A DNA stretch of 64,000 nucleotides, from the NCBI RefSeq assembly GCF_040869045.1, contig NC_090319.1:378835601-378899600 (forward strand), written 5' to 3'. This document shows, piece after piece, positions 1 to 11,232 of this stretch; the first letter of the stretch is position 1; each line of letters begins with the position of its first letter. A program made the position numbers and the translations under genes. The notes under the pieces are model-generated. The model was not told where the DNA came from, made no database searches, and was given only the letters and a program-made list of their open reading frames with translations. This DNA comes from Eurosta solidaginis (lineage: Eukaryota > Arthropoda > Insecta > Diptera > Tephritidae).

Positions 1-26
1 AGGCCACCCATGCTCTAATAAGAAAT

Positions 27-626
27 ATGCTCGATGTTACACGTAACAGCATGCGAATGGTGGCAAGACACTTGGGGCCTGAGGAGCAACGCGACTTGTT
101 TATACTAAATTTTTTGGAATCACGTCTGGACAGCGCATCGCGTACACAGTGGGAAATGGTTCGTCCCACGGATCGCATTCCAAATTTAAAGAATGATTTT
201 TTTGCTTGGCTCGAACGTCGAAGTAGTGGACTTTTAAGCCATGCAACACAACCTATAACTTATTACAGAGATAACCAAACTAATAATCCTCGAACAAATC
301 TGCGTATGGGAGCAAACGTTTCGATAAACACTAACCATAAACCCTGTTTAAACTGTGCTGGGGATCATGCGTTACATCGATGTCCTGCGCTTGTTTGTCA
401 AAATCGCGAGCAGAAAATTAAGCGAATTTTGGAACTGGGCCTGTGCCAGAATTGCTTGCGGAAAGGTCATATCGCCAGAAATTGTTTGGCAAGCCGTTGT
501 CCTAGATGCGCAAGGGCACCTCATAATAGCATTATTTGCCCGAAGCTATCCACGAGCTCCAAAGGGGAGGTTCCTCAAGCATCTATGCTAGCAACTATAG
601 AAGAGGAACAGGGTGTCGAACAATAG
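27..626 (+). pseudogene. BEL/Pao retrotransposon gag (C-terminal part)
   Basis: Gag region of a BEL/Pao-type LTR retrotransposon; the window edge cuts off its 5' part, so the first methionine is not necessarily the true start. Seen directly: three CCHC zinc knuckles near the C-terminus, one CX2CX3HX4C beginning at residue 107 and two CX2CX4HX4C beginning at residues 140 and 158. Such knuckles bind RNA during packaging of element transcripts into cytoplasmic particles (family knowledge). The reading frame ends at TAG 624-626 but continues open in the same frame into the protease ORF, so this stop looks like a nonsense lesion inside one gag-pol frame rather than a real gene end. A programmed readthrough cannot be excluded. 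Confidence 0.85.
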
Positions 627-698
627 CAATCAATTTCCAATGAGGAAGCCAGTTTCGGAGTATTCAGCACTTGCCTTTCGTCTGAGTCAGATGGACAA

Positions 699-1379
699 TT
701 GAATGTTGCTAGCATGATGCAGGGAGCAGGGATCGACCCCCATTACAGTTTGTTGGCTACGGCACAAGTACGTTTGGTAACTCATGGCGGAATGGTGGTA
801 ATACTACGTGCGTTGTGCGATACTGGCGCACAGATAAATTTAATTAATAAAGATATAGTCATACATAATCAAATCCATATGCAACGAACATTAGTTGGTG
901 TCTCTTCTGCTTTAGGGACTGAGAGTCATATCCGTAACAAGCGTATTACCGTGCATTTGATGTCACTTTACGACGACGAATTTTGGATTCCTATCACGTG
1001 CCTAGTGGTTCCATCGGTTTTGGGAGGAAAGCTATTGCCCCAGACTGAAATGCAGATGAAAAATTTACCAAGTGACATATCCAATTTCTTAGCAGATCCG
1101 ACTTTCTATCAACCAGCACAAGTAAAAATATTGTTGGGGGTTGGTGCGTGGGCTCAGCTGATGCAGGAAAACATGCGTCGTCTATCTTCGGGGTTTGTGG
1201 CGCAGGAGACTCGCTTAGGCTGGCTTCTATTTGGCGAACCCCCCACTAACTCACACGTTGTGGGGATCAATATAGCCGACGGCGATTCTACGAAATTTGA
1301 TGAACATCTTGAGCAATTAGTACGAAATCTTTTCGAAGCGGAAATTTTAGCAGGGGACGAATCAAATTGGACAGAATAA
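699..1379 (+). pseudogene. BEL/Pao aspartic protease segment of pol
   Basis: Retropepsin-like protease that cleaves the polyprotein. The active-site motif DTGAQ is at residues 41-45, and a GWLLFGE motif near residues 174-180 is of the kind that closes the protease-linker region in BEL/Pao pol. It lies in the same frame as the gag segment upstream (positions 627-698 are open with no stop) and as the RT-integrase ORF downstream. It is closed by TAA 1377-1379, after which the frame stays open with plausible linker residues into 1404. I therefore treat it as the middle third of one interrupted polyprotein, and the methionine at 699 as an internal residue. Confidence 0.85.
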
Positions 1380-1403
1380 CAACAAGAGTGCGAAACCCAT
1401 TTC

Positions 1404-4400
1404 TTGGAAACGCACACGTTTGAATTACAGGAGAAACGATATGTTGTGCAGCTTCCGCTTAGACGTGATTGGGATCGTATTGGCTCTAATCGCGTAACAG
1501 CATTGCAAAGATATTTACGGTTGGAGCAGCGATTTAGGCGAGAACCCGAACTAAAAGAAAAATATAAGGCCTTCGTAAACGAATATATAGCCAAAGACTG
1601 GTTAATGCTAGCAACGAGACCACCAGAAGCAAAGGCATATTATATTCCCCACCACGCCATTTTAAAGAAATTTCGAGTAGTGTTCGACGCTTCCTGTTCA
1701 ACGGATACCGGCGTTTCGTTGAATGACGTCCAGATGATTGGCCCTAAATTGCAGCGAGACTTGATCGACCTGCTTTGGGGGTTTCGCTTGTACGCTTATG
1801 GTGTATCGGCAGACATTAAGCAAATGTTTCCTCAAGTCAAAATATCCCCGCGTAACTGGGACCTTCAACGAATATTCTGGAGAGACCACACCGAGAAAAT
1901 ACGTGAGTACTGGCTTACCCGAGTGACATTTGGCATGGCTTCGGCCCCTTTTTGTGCAGTTAGAGCCATGCAGCAGTGTGCTAGGGATAACGCGGTAAAA
2001 TGGCCGCAAGCGGCAGAGGTTGTGCTGAACAATTTTTACATGGACGATTGCTTGTCTGGGGCTGACACGGAAGAGGAGCTACTATTCCTATGCAAGCAGT
2101 TGCAACAGATTTTGGCGGCGGGAGGCTTCGAGCTTTGCAAGTGGCGGTCAAATTCGAATCATGTCCAACGATCTCTCAATTTAGAATCTAATGATAATGA
2201 CCATTGGTTCAATACCTATAATGAAGCATCTGTGCTGGGTCTAAAATGGATTCCTTCTACGGACGAGTTGTCCTTTGCCGTGAAGTCGCTAACTGATGTA
2301 GATCCTGACTCTTGGACTAAACGTATGGTTTTAAGTATCACTGCGCGGATTTTTGACCCCGATGGGTTGGCATCGCCATTTATAATAAAGGCCAAGATTT
2401 TGCTCCAAAATATCTGGCAGGAGAAGTTAGGGTGGGTTGCGATCTTACCTGAACCGATAAAAACTATGTGGCAGAAAATATTTTCCCAAATACATCAACT
2501 CAATAGCGTACGAGTTCCGCGTTGGATTGGGTTTTCACGACGACTTGACATAGCGTTGCATGGGTTTGCCGACGCTTCGATTCAAGCATTTGGAGCAGCG
2601 ATATATGCAGTTATATACGATAATGAATTAGTAACATCAAACCTATTGCTGGCAAAATCTAGGGTAGCGCCATTGAAAAAGGAAACAATACCTCGACTTG
2701 AATTACGGGCGGCAACGTTGCTGGGTGAATTAATGCAGCGTGTAATGACAATTGGCGAAACACATCATAAGATCAAAATCCATTCGGCTTATTGCTGGTC
2801 GGACTGTATGGTAGTATTATGTTGGTTAAAACGAGATAGTGCCTCTCTGAAACAATTCGTGGCAAATAGGGTACTACAAATAAAGAGAAACACAACGACT
2901 TGCAAGTGGAGGTATGTGACCACCGACGCGAATCCGGCCGATCCAATTTCCAGAGGCGTGTCAATGGACGAGTTGATTAATTCCGAGCTGTGGTGGAAGG
3001 GGCCCGAATTTCTACGGCTCCCGGAAGCTATGTGGCCGAAGACACCAGATGAGGTACATGAAGAAGTACGGACAAGTGTCAATAATGAATGCCGAGTCAG
3101 GGTTAGTCGAGAATCAAGGGGGGCCGGTTATCAGCCTATGGTCGGTATAAGCGTAGTAGTAATAAAAGATCAGTCATTATTGTACCGGTATTCGTCCTTT
3201 ACTCGAGAAATCAGAGTAACAGCTTGGGTGTTTAGGTTCGTGCGAAATTGTCGAGCACCATCGGAAACCAGGCGGAAATCATATTTAGAGATTAGTGAAC
3301 TCGAGGGCGCGCTGGCAATATGGATCAAACAAGAACAACGCGACCATTTTGGGGACGATATACGACAAATGGAGCACATTGGACAAGGTGTGGGTAATAG
3401 TAAAGGGCTCCGTCTGTCAAATGCGATTGAAGCATTGACCCCATTTCTTCGAGATGGGATACTTCGAATGAGAGGCCGTCTGCAAGAGGCAGATTTACCA
3501 GATTGCCAGCGTAATCCAGCCATACTACCGGGAAAGGGAAGATTAGCTTGGCTAATAGCACATTCGACACACTTGCAGCTACTACATTGCGGAGCACAGC
3601 AGTTGACAGCTGCATTAAGGCAGAAATATTGGACCATAGGGATGCGGACATTATCAAGGTCCTTGATCAAACACTGTGTAAAGTGCGAACGGCTAAAAGC
3701 AAAAACGTGCGAGCAAATGATGGGAAACTTACCAGCTTGTCGAGTACGCCCAGCTCGCCCATTTTTGCATTCGGGAGTAGACTATGCGGGGCCCATCCAA
3801 GTGCGGCCAGACCGTCGCAGAGGCAATGTGGTTCTAAAAGGTTATATCGCCGTCTTCGTTTGCATGGTATCTAAGGCGGTCCACTTAGAATTTGTATCCG
3901 ATCTGTCCACCAACGCATTCCTAATGGCGTTTATCCGCTTTACATCTCGATATGGCCACTCTCTGCATCTCTGGAGCGACAATGGGACAAATTTTGTTGG
4001 TGCAGAACGAGAGCTGAGTCGAATGCTGCAGACTTGGCGTGGTTCAGATCTCTTTGAGCAGTTATCAACACGGCAAACCGAGTGGCATTTTATTACCCCA
4101 TCTGCTCCTCACCAAGGTGGGTTGTGGGAAGCAGCCGTGAAGGCAACCAAGTATCATCTGCGTCGGGTGATGGGAGCCCGACTATTAACCATTGAAGCTA
4201 TGCAAACGCTATTGGCAGAAATAGGAGCAGTTCTCAATTCACGACCATTATGCGCTCAAAGTGCAGATCCTCAGGATTTGAATCCATTGACGCCTGGGCA
4301 TTTATTGATTGGCGAAGCTTTGGTTCCAGCTTTAGGTGGGCAAATACCAGTGGAACGGCCGGAGAATCGGCTCAGCTACTGGCAATCACGGCAGCTCATA

Positions 4401-4733
4401 ACGCAGAGATTCTGGAAACTTTGGAGTGACAGTTACCTACATGAGCTACAACAGCGTCCAAAATGGCGAGAAGCTAGACAAAATATGAAGGTGGGCGACT
4501 TGGTAGTTATAAAAAATGAAGTAACACCACCGACTTTATGGAAAATGGGACGAGTAACTGCTTTGCATCCAGGTAGTGATGGATTAGTACGCAATGTAAC
4601 TATTTGGACTGGGCAAAATACCATTAGCCGTCCCGTGCAGAAACTTTGTATCTTACCAATAGAACCTGTTGAGCCTCGAGCTGTATCGAGTCTCAAGGCC
4701 GGAGGATGTTCAAGCGAGAGTATGTCATATTGA
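1404..4733 (+). CDS. BEL/Pao pol: RT, RNase H, integrase
   Basis: 1109 residues open without lesions. Order of domains: reverse transcriptase with YMDD at residues 212-215, preceded by a DIKQMF motif typical of BEL/Pao; RNase H with its first acidic residue in GFADAS (D390), then LELRAA and WSD blocks; integrase with an HHCC zinc-binding N-terminus around residues 720-760 and the catalytic triad D793 (VDYAG), D859 (SDNGTNF) and E909 (GLWEA); then a C-terminal DNA-binding-like domain with DLVVIKNE. All three enzymes keep their key residues. The methionine at 1404 is probably internal, since the same frame runs on from the protease upstream through TAA 1377-1379. The last nine codons overlap the predicted LTR. 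Age looks young: long open frame, no frameshift. Confidence 0.92.
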   Translation: METHTFELQEKRYVVQLPLRRDWDRIGSNRVTALQRYLRLEQRFRREPELKEKYKAFVNEYIAKDWLMLATRPPEAKAYYIPHHAILKKFRVVFDASCSTDTGVSLNDVQMIGPKLQRDLIDLLWGFRLYAYGVSADIKQMFPQVKISPRNWDLQRIFWRDHTEKIREYWLTRVTFGMASAPFCAVRAMQQCARDNAVKWPQAAEVVLNNFYMDDCLSGADTEEELLFLCKQLQQILAAGGFELCKWRSNSNHVQRSLNLESNDNDHWFNTYNEASVLGLKWIPSTDELSFAVKSLTDVDPDSWTKRMVLSITARIFDPDGLASPFIIKAKILLQNIWQEKLGWVAILPEPIKTMWQKIFSQIHQLNSVRVPRWIGFSRRLDIALHGFADASIQAFGAAIYAVIYDNELVTSNLLLAKSRVAPLKKETIPRLELRAATLLGELMQRVMTIGETHHKIKIHSAYCWSDCMVVLCWLKRDSASLKQFVANRVLQIKRNTTTCKWRYVTTDANPADPISRGVSMDELINSELWWKGPEFLRLPEAMWPKTPDEVHEEVRTSVNNECRVRVSRESRGAGYQPMVGISVVVIKDQSLLYRYSSFTREIRVTAWVFRFVRNCRAPSETRRKSYLEISELEGALAIWIKQEQRDHFGDDIRQMEHIGQGVGNSKGLRLSNAIEALTPFLRDGILRMRGRLQEADLPDCQRNPAILPGKGRLAWLIAHSTHLQLLHCGAQQLTAALRQKYWTIGMRTLSRSLIKHCVKCERLKAKTCEQMMGNLPACRVRPARPFLHSGVDYAGPIQVRPDRRRGNVVLKGYIAVFVCMVSKAVHLEFVSDLSTNAFLMAFIRFTSRYGHSLHLWSDNGTNFVGAERELSRMLQTWRGSDLFEQLSTRQTEWHFITPSAPHQGGLWEAAVKATKYHLRRVMGARLLTIEAMQTLLAEIGAVLNSRPLCAQSADPQDLNPLTPGHLLIGEALVPALGGQIPVERPENRLSYWQSRQLITQRFWKLWSDSYLHELQQRPKWREARQNMKVGDLVVIKNEVTPPTLWKMGRVTALHPGSDGLVRNVTIWTGQNTISRPVQKLCILPIEPVEPRAVSSLKAGGCSSESMSY

Positions 4734-4852
4734 ATCAGTTTCATTTTGAGTGTAGAGAAAAGCACTATTGTAAAGAAAGCGCGCAAGGCGACAATAAAAA
4801 TCAGCTTTGAATTAAACAATAAGCGATGTCTTTTATTTGATAAGCGAAAACA
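4707..4852 (+). repeat. putative 3' LTR of the BEL/Pao element
   Basis: A purine-rich tract (ggccggagga, 4698-4706 region) ends just before TGTTC at 4707, as expected for a polypurine tract preceding a 3' LTR. An AATAAA-like signal (acaataaaaa) lies near 4792, and the segment ends in aaaaca at 4852, giving TGTT...AACA ends. The 5' LTR is outside the window, so the boundaries cannot be confirmed; 146 bp would be short for this superfamily and the true LTR may extend further right. Confidence 0.35.
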
Positions 4853-6429
4853 CCCATTCTATCCATTTCTCTAATGCATCAACTTACTTTTTAGTTGATT
4901 TTATTAACCAATAATAAAAGCTTATTTTTAAAAAAGTTTTTTTTCCTTAATTTTATTTTTTCTTTAATTTTATTATATCATAATCCGAATATATTGGGGC
5001 ATATTCATAATCGAAATAAAATGTGACTAAGTTAGTTGAAGCATTTTTGACAGAGAGCACATATAAAATTGTGTCAAACAGTGTTAAATAACTTAACTTT
5101 ACCTATGCCGCGATCAGTTTACAACTACTTATTGCAGATCTCTCATCTGTGGGTTAAATCCGTTTAAAATAAAATTCCTACTTTCGCTTAGCTAAAATTC
5201 CATCGCCAAAAATCTGTAAAACAAAATCAAGTGCGCAGAAAAGTATGCAACACTTACCGATAACAGCCTAACGACGTTAGCGTTCGTTGTATCACAGAAT
5301 TTTTACACTTTGAAAATGACGGCTGTTGTTTGCAAGGTTGCATTCCTTTGAGTCTTCGTTTTCTCCATCTGGATTAACAAAGTCATGAGCCTGGACATTC
5401 GTGCAATTTTAGTGATGTAAATTGCATGGCGCCAGCACCAATGCGGTGCCAGCTCAATGGTAGCTCATTGACGAAATGACTTCAATCGAATTTTTGACAC
5501 TACTCAGTAGTGAGTGCGTAGTACATTTCACTTGCGCTATTGGGTGAAACGATTTTTGTGTGTCAGGCACGGGTTTGGTGTTATTGGCGCTACTGGCAAT
5601 GATGACACTGAGCTGATGGCGGTAGCGCTGGTAGTTCAGCTTTTGAATCAGAGAAAGAATTGATGACCCGTGCAAATTATTATGGCTTTGGCCGTGTAAA
5701 TTATTATGTTGTATTTGCACCAAATAAATGCTGCGGACATAACAACCGGAGTCATTTTTGAGTTGTATATTTTAAATTTAATTCACAATTAATATGGGTG
5801 TGTTTGAGTGGCCAAATAATAACAGTAGTATTGCTAAAGTGCTGCTAAGTTGATGGAATGTCGCTAATTTCCTAGCGATGATCAATATATTGTCAATATT
5901 TCGTTCAACGGACACGCGAAATTGCTAAAATTTTCCAAGTTTTTCCATTCTTGATTTAACTTAAGCTGTTATGCCAATATTTTTCAGCCAGCTTTTTTCA
6001 AATAGGTAATTTTTCCAAAAGCAAAATAAATTACAGAAAAGATTACAGAGTTAAACAGCCTTAAAAATTCAGCTATGTTGGTTATACACAGAAATACAAC
6101 AGAGGGTTGTGTCTCCGCTTTCCGCAAGCGTTGAGATTCACCACGCGAGACGCGTGATTCACCACGTCCAAATATCACAATCCACGGATAGGTACCGGCG
6201 GGTTTGTATGGGACTTAGGCTGTTATTCCAAAGTAAATACAAATCTCTACCGATAACTGTGTTATCGATTAATTTATCGAATTCTAACAAAGTAATATTG
6301 CAGTGTCATCGGAGTTATACATGTGTGCAAAATTTCAGCTCAATCGGACACCGGGAAGTGTATCAAATTTAACTTGCAAGATTCCATTACAGACAACAAA
6401 AGTGAAACTAAATAAAAGCTTATAAAAAC
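4853..6429. other. unassigned AT-rich stretch
   Basis: No convincing gene. There are T-rich runs near 4925-4975 and a short palindromic patch around 6130-6165 (gattcaccacgcgagacgcg region). A minus-strand ORF at 5454-5723 contains two imperfect HNNLHG units but has no recognisable domain and I do not call it. Confidence 0.5.
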
Positions 6430-6479
6430 AAGTAAGGAAGGTTAAGTTCGGCTGTAACCGAACATTACATACTCAGTTG

Positions 6480-9400
6480 AGAGCTATGGTGACAACATAA
6501 GGGAAAATAACCATGTAGGAAAATGAACCGAGGGAAACCCTGGAATGTGTTTGTATGACATGCGTATCAAATGAAAGGCATTAAAGAGTATTTTATGAGG
6601 GAGTGGGCCATAGTTCTATAGGTGGACGCCATTTAGGGATATAGCCATAAAGGTGGATCAGGGTTGACTCTAGAATGCGTTTGTACGATATGGGTATCAA
6701 ATGAAAGGTGTTAATGAGTATTTTAAAAGGGAGTAATCCTTAGTTCCATAGGTGGACGCCGTTTCGAGATATCGCCATAAAGGTGGACCAGGGGTGACCC
6801 TAGAATTTGTTTGTACAATGTGGGTATCAAAATAAAGGTGTTAATGAGTATGTTAAAAGGGAGTAATCCTTAGTTCCATAGGTGGACGCCGTCTCGAGAT
6901 ATCGCCATAAAGGTGGACCAGGGGTGACCCTAGAATATGTTTGTACAATATGGGCATCAAACGAAAGGTGGTAATGAGTATTTTAAAAGGGAGTGGGCCT
7001 TAGTTCTATAGGTGGACGCCGTTTCGAAATATCGCCACAAAGGTGGACCAAGGGTGACTCTAGAATGTGTTTGAACGATATGGGTATCAAATTAAAGGTA
7101 TTAATGAGGGTTTTAAAAGGGAGTGGTGGTTGTTGTATAGGTGGTCGCATTTTCGAGATATCGCCATAAAGGTGGACCAGGGGTGACCCTAGAATTTGTT
7201 TGTACAATATAGGTATCAAAAGAAAGGTGTTAATGAGTATTTTAAAAGGGAGTAATCCTTAGTTCCATAGGTGGACGCCGTTTCGAGATATCACCATAAA
7301 GGTGGAGCAGGGGTGACCCTAGAATTTGTTTGTACAATATGGGTATCAAAAGAAAGGTGCTAATGAGTTTTTTAAAAGGAGTAATCCTCAGTTCCATAGG
7401 TGGACGCAGTTTCGAGATATCGCCATAAAGGTGGGCCAGGGGTGACTCTAGATTTCGTTTGTGCAATATGGGTATCAAACGAAAGGAGTAAATGAGTATA
7501 TTAAAAGGGAGTGGGCCTTAGTTCTATAGGTGGACGCCTTTTCGAGGTATCGCATTAAAGGTGGACCAGGGGTGACTCTAGACTTTGTTTGTGCGATATG
7601 GGTATCAAATGAAAGGTGTTAATGAGTATTTTTAAAAGGGAGTGGGCCTTCGTTCTATAGGTATTCGCCTTTTCGAGATATCGCCATAAAGGTGGACCAG
7701 GGGTGACTTTAGAATATGTTTGTACAATATAGGTATCAAAAGAAAGGTGTTAATGAGAATTTTAAAAGGGAGTAATCCTTAGTTCCATAGGTGGACGCCG
7801 TTTCGAGATATCACCATAAAGGTGGAGCAGGGGTGACCCTAGAATTTGTTTGTACAATATGGGTATCAAATGAAAGGTGTTAATGAGTATTTTTAAAAGG
7901 GAGTGGGCCTTCGTTCTATAGGTATTCGCCTTTTCGAGATATCGCCATAAAGGTGGACCAGGGGTGACTTTAGAATATGTTTGTACAATATAGGTATCAA
8001 AAGAAAGGTGTTAATGAGTATTTTAAAAGGGAGTAATCCTTAGTTCCATAGGTGGACGCCGTTTCGAGATATCACCATAAAGGTGGAGCAGGGGTGACCC
8101 TAGAATTTGTTTGTACAATATGGGTATCAAATGAAAGGTGTTAATGAGTATTTTTAAAAGGGAGTGGGCCTTCGTTCTATAGGTATTCGCCTTTTCGAGA
8201 TATCGCCATAAAGGTGGACCAGGGGTGACTTTAGAATATGTTTGTACAATATAGGTATCAAAAGAAAGGTGTTAATGAGTATTTTAAAAGGGAGTAATCC
8301 TTAGTTCCATAGGTGGACGCCGTTTCGAGATATCACCATAAAGGTGGAGCAGGGGTGACCCTAGAATTTGTTTGTACAATATGGGTATCAAAAGAAAGGT
8401 GCTAATGAGTTTTTTAAAAGGAGTAATCCTCAGTTCCATAGGTGGACGCAGTTTCGAGATATCGCCATAAAGGTGGGCCAGGGGTGACTCTAGATTTCGT
8501 TTGTGCAATATGGGTATCAAACGAAAGGAGTAACTGAGTATATTAAAAGGGAGTGGGCCTTAGTTCTATAGGTGGACGCCTTTTCGAGGTATCGCATTAA
8601 AGGTGGACCAGGGGTGACTCTAGACTTTGTTTGTGCGATATGGGTATCAAATGAAAGGTGTTAATGAGTATTTTTAAAAGGGAGTGGGCCTTCGTTCTAT
8701 AGGTATTCGCCTTTTCGAGATATCGCCATAAAGGTGGACCAGGGGTGACTTTAGAATATGTTTGTACAATATAGGTATCAAAAGAAAGGTGTTAATGAGC
8801 ATTTTAAAAGGGAGTAATCCTTAGTTCCATAGGTGGACGCCGTTTCGAGATATCACCATAAAGGTGGAGCAGGGGTGACCCTAGAATTTGTTTGTACAAT
8901 ATGGGTATCAAATGAAAGGTGTTAATGAGTATTTTTAAAAGGGAGTGGGCCTTCGTTCTATAGGTATTCGCCTTTTCGAGATATCGCCATAAAGGTGGAC
9001 CAGGGGTGACTTTAGAATATGTTTGTACAATATAGGTATCAAAAGAAAGGTGTTAATGAGTATTTTAAAAGGGAGTAATCCTTAGTTCAATAGGTGGACG
9101 CCGTTTCGAGATATCACCATAAAGGTGGAGCAGGGGTGACCCTAGAATTTGTTTGTACAATATGGGTATCAAAAGAAAGGTGCTAATGAGTTTTTTAAAA
9201 GGAGTAATCCTCAGTTCCATAGGTGGACGCAGTTTCGAGATATCGCCATAAAGGTGGGCCAGGGGTGACTCTAGATTTCGTTTGTGCAATATGGGTATCA
9301 AACGAAAGGAGTAAATGAGTATATTAAAAGGGAGTGGGCCTTAGTTCTATAGGTGGACGCCTTTTCGAGATATCACCATAAAGGTGGACCAGGGGTGACC

Positions 9401-9790
9401 CTAGAATTTGTTTGTACAATATAGGTATCAAAAGAAAGGTGTTAATGAGTATTTTAAAAGGGAGTAATCCTTAGTTCCATAGGTGGACGCCGTTTCGAGA
9501 TATCACCATAAAGGTGGAGCAGGGGTGACCCTAGAATTTGTTTGTACAATATGGGTATCAAATGAAAGGTGTTAATGAGTATTTTAAAAGGGCGTGGGGC
9601 TTAGTTCTATAGGTGGACGCCTTTTCGAGATATCGCCATAAAGGTGGACCAGGGGTGACTCTAGAAAGAGTTTGTACGATATGGGTATCAAATTAAAGGC
9701 ATTAATGAGAGTTTTAAAAGGGAGTGGTGGTAGTTGTATATGTGAAGGCGTTTTCCAGATATCGACCAAAATGTGGACCAGGGTGACCCA
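6480..9790 (+). repeat. 130-bp minisatellite array with higher-order repeats
   Basis: About 25 tandem units of roughly 130 bp, each containing ttaatgagtattttaaaagg, ggtggacgcc, gagatatc and gtgac(c/t)ctagaa. Unit variants alternate: a 'gtggacgccg' type and a 'tcgttctataggtattcgcc' type recur with spacing of 261 bp (about 7651, 7912, 8173) and again at 8693 and 8954. Larger blocks recur at offsets of 1042 bp (7242 to 8284) and 781 bp (8284 to 9065), so dimers were themselves re-duplicated. Outer units (before about 7100 and after about 9570) are more diverged, which fits expansion by unequal exchange or slippage from the centre. Confidence 0.9.
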
Positions 9791-11065
9791 GAACATCATC
9801 TGTTGGATACCGCTAATTTATTTATATATGTAATATCTGCCAAGATTTTAAGGGTTTTTTATTTCGACCTGCAGAACTTTTTAATTTTCTTGTACTTAAT
9901 ATGGTAGGTGTCACAACCATTTTATAAAGTTTTTCTAAAGTTATATTTCGCGTCAATAAAACAATCCAATTACCTTACCATGTTTCATCCCTTTTTTCGT
10001 ATTTGGTATAGAATTATGGAATTTTTTTCATTTTTCGTAATTTTCGATATCGAAAAAGTGGGCGTGGTCATAGTCGGATTTCGTTAATTTTTCATACCAA
10101 GATTAAGTGAGTTCAAGTAAGCACGTGAACTAAGTTCATTAAAGATATGTCGATTTTTGCTCAAGTTATCGTGTTAACGGCCATGCGGAAGGACAGACGG
10201 ACGACTGTGTATAAAAACTAGGCGTGGCATCAACCGATTCCGCCCATTTTCACAGAAAAGAGTTAACGTCATAAAATCTATGCCCGTACCAAATTTCAAA
10301 AGGATTGGTTGATTTTTGTTCGACTTATGGCGTTAAAAGTATCCTAGACAAATTAAATGAAAAAGGGCGGAGCCACGCCCATTTTGAAATTTTCTTTTAT
10401 TTTTGTATTTTGTTGCACCACATCATTACTGGAGTTGAATGTTGATATAATTTACTTATATACTGTAAAGATATTAAATTTGTTGTTAAAATTTTACTTT
10501 AAAAAAAAAGTGGGCGGAGTCCTTCTCCGATTTTGCTAATTTTTATTAAGCGTACATATAGTAACAGGAGTAACGTTCCTGCCAAATTTCATCATGATAT
10601 CTTCAACGACTGCCAAATTACAGCTTGCAAAATTTTAAATTACCTTCTTTTAAAAGTGGGCGGTGCCACGCCCATTGTCCAAAATTTTACTAATTTTCTA
10701 TTCTGCGTCATAAGTTCAACTTATCTACCAAGTTTCGTCGCTTTATCTGTCTTTTGTAATGAATTATCGCACTTTTTCGGTTTTTCGAAATTTTCGATAT
10801 CGAAAAAGTGGGCGTGGTTATAGTCCGATATCGTTCATTTTAAATAGCGACCTGAGATGAGTGCTCAGGAACCTACATACCAAATTTCATCAAGATACCT
10901 CAAAATTTACTCAAGTTATCGTGTTAACGGACGGACGGATGGACATGGCTCAATCAAATTTTTTTTCGATCCTGATTATTTTGATATATGGAAGTCTATA
11001 TCTATCTCGATTCCTTTATATATGTACAACCAACCGTTATCCAATCAAACTTAATATACTCTGGG
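9791..11065 (+). other. non-array 3' body of family X copy A
   Basis: Unique part of the element after the minisatellite. It matches the 3' bodies of copies C, E and F almost phrase for phrase, including ttttcgatatcgaaaaagtg, the palindromic gggcggagccacgccc at about 10366-10381 and the ggacggacggatggacatgg run near 10930. Two stretches repeat the phrase about aatttcatcaagatacct. No conserved reading frame is shared between copies. Confidence 0.7.
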
Positions 11066-11183
11066 AGCTCTGCTCAACTGAGTATAAAAAGAATTGACTA
11101 ATTGTGACAAAATTCGGCATACATCTCTTCTTAAAGAGATTTTTTTTTATGGATTACTGAAGCAAAAGGAACGGTATTAGAGA

Positions 11184-11232
11184 AGCTCTAAATGAGTATA
11201 TAGTGTTTGGTTATACTCGAACTTAGAACCCT
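11184..11232 (-). repeat. family X 5'-end remnant, inverted
   Basis: Reverse complement reads ctaagttcgagtataacc followed by a tatactcat block, matching the opening hairpin and inverted terminus of family X. Only about 50 bp is recognisable. Confidence 0.5.

Larger units (their letters stand above)
6430..11086 (+). mobile_element. family X dispersed repeat, copy A (expanded)
   Basis: Non-coding dispersed element present at least six times in this window. It opens with a hairpin-forming block (aagttcggctgtaaccgaac) followed by atactcagttgagagct at 6469-6485; it closes with agctctgctcaactgagtat at 11066-11085, the inverted counterpart. The interior carries several gtgggcg...cacgccc palindromes, repeated phrases such as tttcgatatcgaaaaagtgg, and a ggacggacgg run near 10930. 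This copy is about 4.7 kb because its internal 130-bp minisatellite is expanded; copies C and E are about 1.65-1.8 kb. No transposase frame is visible, so it is non-autonomous. The superfamily is not settled: terminal inversions argue for a DNA element, while internal tandem arrays also occur in Helitron-derived repeats. Confidence 0.8.

Noticed and set aside
1154..4819. Minus-strand and alternate-frame ORFs across the BEL/Pao pol
   Set aside because: They overlap a clearly coding plus-strand frame and show no domains.
7242..9301. Three near-identical 78-codon minus-strand ORFs (7242, 8284, 9065)
   Set aside because: They fall in the 130-bp minisatellite and repeat because of its higher-order structure; the unit length is not a multiple of three and there is no domain.
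6480..9790. CRISPR-like array
   Set aside because: Units are contiguous with no variable spacers, the host is a fly, and no cas genes are present.
6430..11086. Calling family X a Helitron
   Set aside because: Internal tandem repeats and terminal hairpins are suggestive, but I see no TC start or CTRR end flanked by A and T, and the ends are inverted copies of each other.
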